Assembly: GCA_026395275.1 (NCBI GenBank)
Contig: JAPLZA010000083.1
Location: forward strand, 1-10,930
Reading direction: 5' to 3'
DNA length: 10,930 nt
Origin: Candidatus Staskawiczbacteria bacterium
GTDB taxonomy: Bacteria > Patescibacteriota > Minisyncoccia > Minisyncoccales > Staskawiczbacteraceae
A model generated the notes under the pieces. It had not been told where the DNA came from and did not search any database. It worked only from the letters and a program-made list of their open reading frames with translations. Position 1 is the stretch's first letter; every line of letters begins with the position of its first letter. The translations under genes and the position numbers were made by a program. Below are positions 1 to 5,020 of this stretch, piece after piece.

Positions 1-4
1 AAAG

Positions 5-34
5 AGCCCCGAGATCACGTCAACGGGCTTTTTT
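5..34 (+). terminator. Intrinsic terminator of an upstream gene outside the window
   Basis: AGCCC (5-9) pairs with GGGCT (25-29) across a 15-nt loop and is followed by a run of T. The loop is long for a terminator, but the T-tract and the promoter-like sequence right after it support the call. The gene it ends is not in the window. Confidence 0.6.
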
Positions 35-35
35 C

Positions 36-68
36 TTGACATAAAGTTAATTAGTAATAATGTATAAT
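36..68 (+). promoter_or_regulatory. Candidate promoter for the 109-631 small-gene pair
   Basis: A perfect TTGACA (36-41) and a perfect TATAAT (63-68) lie upstream of the first gene. The spacer between them is 21 nt, longer than the usual 16-18. The real -10 could instead be TAATGT at 58-63, which gives a 16-nt spacer. A 16-nt perfect palindrome (76-91) lies where transcription would start. Confidence 0.5.
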
Positions 69-75
69 TAAAGGG

Positions 76-91
76 GTAAAAGATCTTTTAC
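76..91. repeat. Perfect 16-bp palindrome at the likely transcription start
   Basis: GTAAAAGATCTTTTAC is fully self-complementary and begins about 8 nt after TATAAT 63-68. It could be an operator for a dimeric repressor or, in RNA, a small 5' stem. As a hairpin it would be AT-rich and weak, so an operator role is slightly favoured, by inference only. Confidence 0.45.
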
Positions 92-108
92 AAGAAAGCG
101 AGGTAAAA

Positions 109-342
109 ATGAATTTAAGCAACGCAGCGTATTTTTTGATTGGAGGAGTTTTAATCGGTGTCATATTACTGGTTATTGGAATTGTCAGATCTTCTAGAAA
201 AAAAGATGTTTGCCCTATATGTAAGGGCACGGGTTTTACGGAGGATTTGCAGAGAGACGGGCTGTCTTCCGGTTGTGCGGAACCAGCTATAAGACCATGT
301 GTATGTCAGCAAAGTTCTAAAGTTAAACAATCAACAGCTTAA
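109..342 (+). CDS. Small membrane-anchored Cys-rich (zinc-ribbon-like) protein
   Basis: A 77-aa protein with one N-terminal hydrophobic segment (about residues 8-26) followed by a basic stop-transfer stretch (RSSRKK). The short Cys-rich tail has C35-x2-C38-K-G-T-G, then C56, C64 and C66. The CxxCxGxG element resembles the DnaJ zinc-finger repeat, and a second Cys pair (C64, C66) could complete a metal site. The likely topology puts the Cys domain in the cytoplasm, given the positive residues after the TM. The start is supported by a GAGG element at 100-103, 5 nt before the ATG. It is followed after 16 nt by a second small gene that probably shares its transcript. I do not recognise a named family. 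The function is unknown; the zinc-ribbon call is by motif only. Confidence 0.7.
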   Translation: MNLSNAAYFLIGGVLIGVILLVIGIVRSSRKKDVCPICKGTGFTEDLQRDGLSSGCAEPAIRPCVCQQSSKVKQSTA

Positions 343-344
343 GA

Positions 345-352
345 AAGGAAGG
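345..352 (+). promoter_or_regulatory. Strong Shine-Dalgarno that sets the start of the 359 gene
   Basis: AAGGAAGG lies 6 nt before the ATG at 359. It rules out an in-frame upstream ATG at 299, which is inside the previous gene. A strong SD is unusual here because most housekeeping genes in the window have none. Confidence 0.75.
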
Positions 353-358
353 TGTAAA

Positions 359-631
359 ATGCCAAAGTTTGAAATAACTTTTCTCTATGGTAGTCCGGAA
401 GGACCAGACCATCACGACCCAACTTATATGACTGCGCAAGCTATTATGCAAAAGCGCTCGAGCTCGCGGATTGTTGAAGCCGTAGACAGACAAGACGCAA
501 TAAATAAATTTAGGGGATCAGCAACTGCAGATGAGGAGTTTCTGCGCGTCGAAGAAGTGAAAGAACCCGCGCAAAGCAAACCAGTCGAACAAACGGCTGA
601 TGCCGAATTTGGCGGTGGCGGATTAGCGTAA
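359..631 (+). CDS. Hypothetical 90-aa soluble small protein
   Basis: Starts at the ATG at 359, chosen by the SD at 345-352. The protein has a predicted beta-strand opening (KFEITFLYG), a His/Asp patch (PDHHDP, about residues 16-21), a middle segment likely to be helical (RIVEAVDRQDAINKFRG), a strand (EFLRVEEVKE) and an acidic, Pro/Gln-rich tail ending in GGGG-LA. There is no signal peptide, membrane segment or Cys. The AVDRQDAINKF segment resembles small beta-alpha-beta folds that handle 'xxAxxxAixKfk' helices, but I cannot name a family. It is probably co-transcribed with the upstream Cys-rich protein and ends at a strong terminator. Base composition is visibly more GC-rich than metK or murJ. 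The function is unknown. Confidence 0.7.
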   Translation: MPKFEITFLYGSPEGPDHHDPTYMTAQAIMQKRSSSRIVEAVDRQDAINKFRGSATADEEFLRVEEVKEPAQSKPVEQTADAEFGGGGLA

Positions 632-637
632 CAAATC

Positions 638-667
638 GGACTACAAAAGTAGTCCTCTTTTTTTATA
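638..667 (+). terminator. Intrinsic terminator after the small-gene pair
   Basis: GGACTAC (638-644) and GTAGTCC (649-655) form a perfect 7-bp stem with an AAAA loop, followed by a T-rich tail (656-666). It separates the small-gene transcript from the metK leader. Confidence 0.9.
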
Positions 668-679
668 TTTTTAATAGGA

Positions 680-685
680 TATAGT
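680..685 (+). promoter_or_regulatory. Weak candidate -10 for the metK leader
   Basis: TATAGT lies after the previous terminator and about 35 nt before the riboswitch. No convincing -35 is seen, because the T-tract of the terminator occupies that position, and there is no TGN extension. Some promoter must lie between 667 and about 715 to make the riboswitch transcript; this is the best match I see. Confidence 0.35.
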
Positions 686-688
686 AAA

Positions 689-710
689 ACTGTACTCCTC
701 GGAGTACAGT
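689..710. repeat. Perfect inverted repeat between the metK promoter region and riboswitch
   Basis: ACTGTACTCC (689-698) and GGAGTACAGT (701-710) are exact reverse complements separated by TC. The element sits just after the candidate -10, so it is either an operator or a stable 5' hairpin at the start of the metK mRNA. It is not part of the SAM-I aptamer, which starts about 10 nt later. There is no T-tract, so it is not a terminator. Confidence 0.75.
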
Positions 711-718
711 TACAATTT

Positions 719-820
719 AAACTATCAAGAGTGTGGCGAGAGCACTGGCTCAAAGACCCACCAGCAACTTGTCTTAATAGATAAAGTGCTAAATCCAGCC
801 CCAACCGGGGAAGATAAAAG
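719..820 (+). ncRNA. SAM-I (S-box) riboswitch upstream of metK
   Basis: The sequence follows the SAM-I aptamer in order. It has TATCAAGAG at the 5' P1 side (723-731), then the P2 region with CTGG (744-747) pairing CCAG (761-764), then GCAACTT. P3 is TTGTCT (769-774) with AGATAA (779-784). The conserved J3/4 segment GTGCTAAATCC spans 786-796. P4 is CCCC (799-802) with GGGG (807-810), followed by the GAAGATAAA 3' P1 side. SAM-I aptamers bind S-adenosylmethionine, the product of the downstream metK, so this is feedback control. P1 is short here (TATC/GATA plus weak neighbours). Downstream, TCTTCC (825-830) can pair either with GGAAGA 809-814 or with GGAAGA 837-842, which are the antiterminator and terminator alternatives. 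Confidence 0.9.
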
Positions 821-824
821 TCGC

Positions 825-850
825 TCTTCCTTATTGGGAAGATTTTTTTT
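825..850 (+). terminator. Riboswitch-controlled terminator (metK attenuator)
   Basis: TCTTCC (825-830) and GGAAGA (837-842) form the stem, followed by eight T (843-850). The left arm can pair equally well with the identical GGAAGA at 809-814, inside the P4/P1 strand of the aptamer. With SAM bound, 809-814 is held in the aptamer, the terminator forms and metK is off. Without SAM the antiterminator forms. This is the standard S-box logic, inferred here from the pairings. Confidence 0.85.
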
Positions 851-870
851 AAAAAAATAAAATTAAAATT

Positions 871-1926
871 ATGATAATTAACCAAAAAGGAGTTTATACA
901 GTAGAAAGTGTTACGTCGGGGCACCCCGATAAAGTTTGTGATCAAATATCAGACGCAATTTTAGATGCGTGCTTGGCTCAAGACCCTAATTCCAGGGTGG
1001 CGGTGGAGTCATTTGGAGGCCACGGGCTTGTGGTTATTGGAGGTGAAGTGACAACATTGGCAAAAGTTAATTATGAGGAAGTTGCAAAAAAAGTTTATAA
1101 AGACATTGGTTATACTCAAGATCTAAAATTTTTAATAAATATTGTTCAACAGTCGCCTGATATTGCCATGGGGGTAGACACTGGTGGCGCTGGCGACCAG
1201 GGAATTATGTATGGATATGCAACAGATGAAACTCCGGAGTTTTTGCCATGGGCAGTTGTGAAAGTTCACGCACTGGCAAAAGGTTTACAAGAACTACGCG
1301 AAAAAGGAATTATTAGCTGGTTGAAACCAGACGGCAAAACGCAAATTACCATGAACAACGGGAAAGTTGAAAATGTTTTGGTAAGCACTCAGCATGATGC
1401 CAGTATATCTCAAGAAGAAATAAAAAAAACTTTAACTGAGAAATTAATAAAACCTATTATTGGAGATATTAATGGAATAGAAATTTTTGTTAATCCAACT
1501 GGCAGGTTTGTTCAGGGCGGGTTTGAGGCAGACACTGGTTTAACGGGCAGAAAAATAATGGTGGATACTTATTGTGGGATGATTACTCATGGTGGAGGAT
1601 GTTTTTCCGGTAAAGACCCAAGTAAGGTTGATAGGTCGGCGGCATATATGGCAAGGTTTGCTGCAAAAAATATTGTTGCAAATAAATATGCAAAACAGTG
1701 TTTGGTTTCGGTTGCTTATGCCATAGGCAAGGTTGACCCATTAATGGTTTCTGCAATAGATGAAAATGGAAAAGACATAAGCGAATTGGTGAAATCAAAA
1801 TTTGATTTTAGGCCTCTTTCAATTATTAAAACGCTTAATTTGCGTCAGCCTATTTACCAAAAAACAGCCAGTTACGGTCACTTCGGTAAGCCCGACCTTC
1901 CTTGGGAAAAAATAATTAAAATTTAA
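871..1926 (+). CDS. metK: S-adenosylmethionine synthetase (methionine adenosyltransferase)
   Basis: Makes SAM from methionine and ATP in the cytoplasm. At 351 aa it is shorter than the usual ~380-400 aa. Hallmarks are present: GHPDK (17-21), E46 and E59 in the positions of the metal/substrate glutamates, GAGDQG (106-111), KPDGK (152-156), NPTGRF (208-213), LTGRK (224-228), HGGGxFSGKDPSKVDRSAAY (240-259) and a C-terminal YGHFG...PWEK. By comparison with E. coli MetK from memory, the flexible active-site loop before GAGDQG is about five residues shorter (GVD-TG-GAGDQG), and the segment before QSPDI is also shortened. There is no SD before the ATG at 871, as for most genes here. A SAM-I riboswitch and its attenuator terminator lie directly upstream, so the gene should be repressed when SAM is plentiful. 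It is a single-gene transcript ending in a terminator at 1937-1964. Confidence 0.97.
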   Translation: MIINQKGVYTVESVTSGHPDKVCDQISDAILDACLAQDPNSRVAVESFGGHGLVVIGGEVTTLAKVNYEEVAKKVYKDIGYTQDLKFLINIVQQSPDIAMGVDTGGAGDQGIMYGYATDETPEFLPWAVVKVHALAKGLQELREKGIISWLKPDGKTQITMNNGKVENVLVSTQHDASISQEEIKKTLTEKLIKPIIGDINGIEIFVNPTGRFVQGGFEADTGLTGRKIMVDTYCGMITHGGGCFSGKDPSKVDRSAAYMARFAAKNIVANKYAKQCLVSVAYAIGKVDPLMVSAIDENGKDISELVKSKFDFRPLSIIKTLNLRQPIYQKTASYGHFGKPDLPWEKIIKI

Positions 1927-1936
1927 TTTCTTCCAT

Positions 1937-1964
1937 TAAAAAATCGCATTTCTTGCGATTTTTT
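1937..1964. terminator. Intrinsic terminator after metK
   Basis: AAAAATCGCA (1939-1948) and TGCGATTTTT (1954-1963) form a 10-bp stem with a 5-nt loop and a T-tract. It is A-rich on the left, so it could work in both directions. The last T of the tract is part of the extended -10 of the next gene. Confidence 0.85.
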
Positions 1965-1972
1965 GGTAGAAT
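1964..1972 (+). promoter_or_regulatory. Extended -10 promoter for the nuclease/ywbE pair
   Basis: TGG-TAGAAT is an extended -10 (TGN-TANAAT) fused to the end of the metK terminator. No good -35 exists at the right distance. The predicted start at about 1979 leaves a leader of about 18 nt before the ATG at 1997. The identical 9-mer occurs at 4673-4681. Confidence 0.65.
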
Positions 1973-1996
1973 GAAACATAATTAAAGAAATAAACT

Positions 1997-2785
1997 ATGT
2001 CAAAATACTACAATCCGCAGAGAATGAGATATTTATATGAGCCGGGTTCAAAAGAACCGTTTAGGTTAAGTCGTACCAGAATTGATTTATTTTTAAATTG
2101 CCCGCGCTGTTTTTATTTTGATCGCAGATTGGGCACCGACAGGCCACCGGGATTTCCGTTTAGCTTAAACTCAGCGGTGGATAAGCTTTTGAAAAAAGAA
2201 TTCGATGCGCACAGGGCTAAGGGTATAGCCCATCCATTGATGAAACATTATGGGATTGATGCAATTCCTTTAGCTCATGAAAGAATGGACGAATGGAGGG
2301 ATGCACTAAGACGCGGAATTGCCTATCATCATAAAGATACAAATTTTTTAATAACAGGAGGTGTTGACGATGTTTGGGTAGATAAGAAAGGGGAGTTGAT
2401 GATTGTAGATTATAAAGCTACATCTAAAGAAGAAGAGGTTAACTTGGACGCTGAGTGGCAGATTGGATATAAAAGGCAAATGGAGATTTATCAGTGGTTA
2501 TTTCGCAAAAACGGATTTAAAGTTTCTAAAACTGGATATTTTGTTTATTGTAATGGAGACACAGATAAAGAGGCTTTTGACGCTAAGCTTGAGTTTGATA
2601 TAAAAATTATCCCTTATGTGGGAGATGACTCGTGGGTGGAAAAAGCTATTATTGACGCGCATAAATGTTTAAATAGCGACAAAATACCGGAAGCTGGTGT
2701 AGATTGTGATTATTGTAAATATGTGAAGGCAATTAGCGCTAAAAGTAAAGAAAAATTTACCTTATTAAATGGACGGAACAGTTAG
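1997..2785 (+). CDS. PD-(D/E)XK superfamily nuclease (RecB/Cas4-like fold)
   Basis: A 262-aa predicted DNA nuclease. The N-terminal motif LSRTRIDLFLNCPRCFYF (24-41) is the S-x-S/T-x-I-xx-F-x-x-C-P-x-x-F/Y signature of PDDEXK_1/RecB-like nucleases. The core follows: GGVDDVW (121-127) with the first catalytic Asp, then IVDYK (136-140) with D138 and K140, then QMEIYQ (161-166) as the QxxxY motif. Cysteines C35 and C38 near the N-terminus and C237 and C240 near the C-terminus could bind an Fe-S cluster or zinc, as in Cas4/AddB-type enzymes; this ligand set is inferred. No helicase or cas gene is nearby, so the role (repair, uptake DNA processing) is unknown. Its 3' end overlaps the next gene by 17 nt, so the two are probably translationally coupled. 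It has no SD. Confidence 0.88.
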   Translation: MSKYYNPQRMRYLYEPGSKEPFRLSRTRIDLFLNCPRCFYFDRRLGTDRPPGFPFSLNSAVDKLLKKEFDAHRAKGIAHPLMKHYGIDAIPLAHERMDEWRDALRRGIAYHHKDTNFLITGGVDDVWVDKKGELMIVDYKATSKEEEVNLDAEWQIGYKRQMEIYQWLFRKNGFKVSKTGYFVYCNGDTDKEAFDAKLEFDIKIIPYVGDDSWVEKAIIDAHKCLNSDKIPEAGVDCDYCKYVKAISAKSKEKFTLLNGRNS

Positions 2786-3008
2786 AGCAAATATAAGAAT
2801 AGGTGGGGAGGTGGATATAGTTTTAAAGAAAGACCAGCCAACCGGCAAATTAACACACGGAAAGGTGGCGCGAATTTTAACTAGTGACAGCCAGCATCAC
2901 AGAGGAGTTAAGGTAATGTTAGAAGACGGTCAAGTTGGCAGGGTTCAGAAGGTTTATCCCAAACTTCCTACAATTAATGGACAAGAATACCAAGAGGGAT
3001 TAATCTGA
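2769..3008 (+). CDS. ywbE: YwbE family protein (DUF2196)
   Basis: A 79-aa protein matching the YwbE family across its length, with the family's typical opening (MDG-x-R-x-x-I), then G-x-x-VDIVLKKDQ-x-TGKLT-x-G (about 13-31) and VMLEDGQVGRVQKV (49-62). It is short, soluble and beta-rich. YwbE proteins are widespread and of unknown function; the small beta-barrel look suggests nucleic-acid binding, but that is only inference. The start codon at 2769 lies inside the nuclease gene, giving a 17-nt overlap, which indicates one operon and tight coupling. It ends just before a terminator at 3021. Confidence 0.93.
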   Translation: MDGTVRANIRIGGEVDIVLKKDQPTGKLTHGKVARILTSDSQHHRGVKVMLEDGQVGRVQKVYPKLPTINGQEYQEGLI

Positions 3009-3020
3009 ATTAAACATAAA

Positions 3021-3042
3021 GTCGCTCAAAGGGCGATTTTTT
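3021..3042 (+). terminator. Intrinsic terminator after ywbE
   Basis: TCGCTC (3022-3027) and GGGCGA (3031-3036) pair around an AAA loop, with one T-G wobble, followed by six T. The last T is also the first base of the extended -10 of the next gene. Confidence 0.8.
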
Positions 3043-3050
3043 GTTATAAT
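3042..3050 (+). promoter_or_regulatory. Extended -10 promoter for the M23 peptidase/CYTH pair
   Basis: TGT-TATAAT is a perfect extended -10. It directly follows the ywbE terminator. Transcription should start near 3057, leaving only about 5 nt before the ATG at 3062, so the message may be almost leaderless. Confidence 0.7.
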
Positions 3051-3061
3051 AAATAAATATT

Positions 3062-4060
3062 ATGGCAAAAAGAAAAAATAAATTAAAGAAAAAGATTTCA
3101 GCAGGATTTAAAAAAGTTAAGAAGATTCCTGCTCATTTTTATACTATTGGAGTGTTTGTTATTTTTTTATTAATGCTAGTGGTTCCTTTATTTACACAAA
3201 TATTTATAAAAAACTTACCCGATAGCGTTTATATTTATCCTGAAAATGCAAAACAAGGAGACACGGTTTTTGTAAGAGTGAAAAGCGGGGCCAAAAATAT
3301 AACTGGAAATTTTGGTTCAGAGAAAATGTTTTTTTATAAAAAAACAGACTCGCCAGAATGGGTTTCTTTTTTGGGAATTGATGCTGACCAAAATCCCGGT
3401 GACTATAAAATTTATATTGATGGCGGTTTAAACAAAGAAATTAAAATTATCCCCGCTGATTTTTCTTCGGCAACATCTGCGCAGGCTCCAAGTCCAACAA
3501 AGATTGGACAGACACAACAAAAAGTTGCAGAAAATATAGTGAAAACCGATAACTCTGCTATAAATAAAGTTCTTGCCAATCTTACCCCAGAGCCATATTT
3601 TACAGGTCCATTTTCTTTTCCATTGAGCACTATGAAGCAAAGTGGATTTTCTTTTGGAAAATTTATAAGTTTTGCTCAGTATAAGCTTCAACATTTTGGG
3701 ATTGATCTGAAAGCTCCGGAAAAAACAAATATTTATGCTGTTAACGATGGGAAGGTTGTTTTGACTTCCAGCTTGCCAGACTATGGTAAAACCGTTATTA
3801 TAGACCACGGATTAGGTATTTTCTCGATGTATCTGCATTTAGACGAATTTAAAGTTTCAGTGGGTGATATGGTAAAAAATGAGCATATTATAGGATTGTC
3901 AGGAGACTCGGGATATTCTTCTGCTCCACACCTTCACTTTTCAATAAGAGTCGATGGTTCAAGGGTTGACCCCATTGCCTTTATACAGACAACTCAAAAA
4001 ATGAACGACAGCATAGCAACGGCCGCTATTGTTCAAACATTCAAAAATATATTTAAGTAG
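3062..4060 (+). CDS. Membrane-anchored M23 family metallopeptidase (peptidoglycan hydrolase)
   Basis: A 332-aa protein predicted to cut peptide cross-links in peptidoglycan outside the membrane. A very basic N-terminus (residues 2-22) precedes one membrane segment (about 27-50), so the protein is anchored with its bulk outside. Residues 52-130 look like a beta-sandwich of the kind found before M23 domains (GDTVFVRV, then W100 and NPGDYKI). A Ser/Ala/Pro/Thr/Gln linker (134-165) follows. The M23 (LytM/lysostaphin-type) domain is at about 180-310. Its motifs are H211-x3-D215 and H290-L-H292, with H259 in SMYLHL; H211, D215 and H292 would bind zinc and H259/H290 would be catalytic. All are present, so it should be active. 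A CYTH-domain gene follows after 6 nt on the same transcript. Confidence 0.93.
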   Translation: MAKRKNKLKKKISAGFKKVKKIPAHFYTIGVFVIFLLMLVVPLFTQIFIKNLPDSVYIYPENAKQGDTVFVRVKSGAKNITGNFGSEKMFFYKKTDSPEWVSFLGIDADQNPGDYKIYIDGGLNKEIKIIPADFSSATSAQAPSPTKIGQTQQKVAENIVKTDNSAINKVLANLTPEPYFTGPFSFPLSTMKQSGFSFGKFISFAQYKLQHFGIDLKAPEKTNIYAVNDGKVVLTSSLPDYGKTVIIDHGLGIFSMYLHLDEFKVSVGDMVKNEHIIGLSGDSGYSSAPHLHFSIRVDGSRVDPIAFIQTTQKMNDSIATAAIVQTFKNIFK

Positions 4061-4066
4061 AATTTT

Positions 4067-4624
4067 ATGAATATTGAGGTTGAAATAAAAATAAAAGTTA
4101 ATAATTTATCTGAAATCAGAAAGAAGGTGGCTAAATTGGGAAAATTAATAAAATCAATAAACCAGATTGATGATTATTATGTTCCAAGTCACAGGGATTT
4201 TTTTGCAGAGAAACCTCAGCCATTTGAATGGTTAAGAATAAGAACAAATCCTGACAAGGTGGTTTTTGAATATGATAAATCTATAAACATGAAAGCAAAT
4301 GGTGAGCAGGAATATGCTGAAGAATATGAAACAGAAATTTCTGAACCAGAAGAGTTTAGAAAAATTTTAGGATTTTTAGATTTTAAAAAAGTAGTGACAG
4401 TTGATAAACAAAGAGAGTATTGGATGTGTGGGGACATAGAGGTTGCTTTAGACAGAGTTAAAGATTTGGGAGATTTCATTGAGGCAGAGGCAAAAGGTAA
4501 TTTTAAAAGCAATGCAGAGGCGAAAATAGCGTGTATTAAATTTCTTGAGAGTGTTGGCATTAAAGACGTTAAAAAAGAATGGATTAATAAAGGCTACCCG
4601 GTTCTTATGTTGGAAAATAAATAA
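4067..4624 (+). CDS. CYTH domain protein (class IV adenylate cyclase/CyaB-like)
   Basis: A 185-aa protein with the CYTH fold signature ExExK at E4-V-E6-I-K8. The rest of the tunnel residues are in order: DDYYVPSHRDF (35-45), EWLRIRT (54-60), VFEYDK (66-71), EEYETEI (85-91), KQREYW (114-119) and VALDRVKDLGDFIEAE (126-141). CYTH proteins bind triphosphates with metal ions. Members include class IV adenylate cyclase, thiamine triphosphatase and inorganic triphosphatase. The HRDF and EWLRIR spacing is most like the CyaB group, but the substrate cannot be decided from sequence. The gene starts 6 nt after the M23 stop, without an SD. A weak A/T hairpin (4624-4638) follows. Confidence 0.9.
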   Translation: MNIEVEIKIKVNNLSEIRKKVAKLGKLIKSINQIDDYYVPSHRDFFAEKPQPFEWLRIRTNPDKVVFEYDKSINMKANGEQEYAEEYETEISEPEEFRKILGFLDFKKVVTVDKQREYWMCGDIEVALDRVKDLGDFIEAEAKGNFKSNAEAKIACIKFLESVGIKDVKKEWINKGYPVLMLENK

Positions 4625-4638
4625 AAAAGTCGCTTTTT
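4624..4638 (+). terminator. Weak, possibly decayed terminator hairpin after the CYTH gene
   Basis: AAAAAG and CTTTTT pair around a TCG loop. The stem is nearly all A-T. The left flank AAAGTCGCT matches the left arm of the ywbE terminator, but the matching GC-rich right arm is absent here, so it may be a damaged copy. Confidence 0.3.
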
Positions 4639-4651
4639 GATGATTATTTTG

Positions 4652-4681
4652 TTTACACTGAGCTTGTCGAAGTGGTAGAAT
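4652..4681 (+). promoter_or_regulatory. Promoter for the membrane protein/RNase H pair
   Basis: TTTACA (4652-4657) is followed after 18 nt by TAGAAT (4676-4681), which also has a TGG extension (4673-4675). The spacer consists almost entirely of the hairpin repeat at 4656-4674. The predicted leader before the ATG at 4706 is about 18 nt. Confidence 0.65.
4656..4674. repeat. Short hairpin repeat of the CTGAGCTTGTCGAAG type
   Basis: CACTGAGCTTGTCGAAGTG has CACT/AGTG ends, tandem G-A mismatches and an inner G-C pair. I recognise the core from memory as a palindromic element dispersed in the intergenic regions of many unrelated bacterial genomes, including CPR. One copy is in this window, placed in a promoter spacer. 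Confidence 0.6.
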
Positions 4682-4705
4682 AAATTAAACATAAAATATA
4701 AAAAT

Positions 4706-5020
4706 ATGAAAAAAACAATAATAGAAGCAAAAGATTTAACAGCCCCAAAAATTTCAGTAGCTTCAATAAAAGCATTTGTTAAAAAATATCCTGGCGAGTC
4801 ATTGCTGGTTTTAGGAGTAGGTATTTTTGTTTGTAATATTTTTGGGTTTTCTTATGATACCGATATTGTGAGTGGTTCTACTTCGGGAATACCCAATATG
4901 GGAATTAGGACAATACAGGGTGTGGCATATTATTACCCGACTATTACAGCTTTCTTAATTTCTATTGGGGCAATGATGATTGTAGCAGGAGTTATTATAA
5001 TGAAAGCTAGGGCAAAATGA
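4706..5020 (+). CDS. Hypothetical two-TM membrane protein
   Basis: A 104-aa protein with a Lys-rich N-terminal cytoplasmic part (1-30), one hydrophobic segment (about 31-49), a polar loop with Ser/Gly/Asp and aromatic residues (50-78) and a second hydrophobic segment (about 79-99), ending in a basic tail (KARAK). The likely topology is both ends inside and the loop outside. It has no recognisable catalytic motif. Its stop overlaps the start of the RNase H gene (ATGA at 5017-5020), so the two are probably translated together. I see no family match and no evident functional link to RNase H. Confidence 0.75.
   Translation: MKKTIIEAKDLTAPKISVASIKAFVKKYPGESLLVLGVGIFVCNIFGFSYDTDIVSGSTSGIPNMGIRTIQGVAYYYPTITAFLISIGAMMIVAGVIIMKARAK

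Noticed and set aside
299..358. Upstream in-frame ATG for the 90-aa protein
   Set aside because: It lies within the preceding gene; the strong SD at 345-352 points to 359.
689..710. LexA box (CTGT...ACAG) before metK
   Set aside because: The CTGT and ACAG halves are separated by 12 or more bases rather than 8, and metK is not an SOS gene; left as an unnamed palindrome.
424..945. 173-aa minus-strand reading frame
   Set aside because: It runs through the 359 gene, its terminator and the SAM riboswitch; low-complexity shadow translation.
1997..2785. Cas4 of a CRISPR system
   Set aside because: No cas genes or repeat arrays are in the window, and the Cys arrangement is 2+2 rather than the usual Cas4 1+3.
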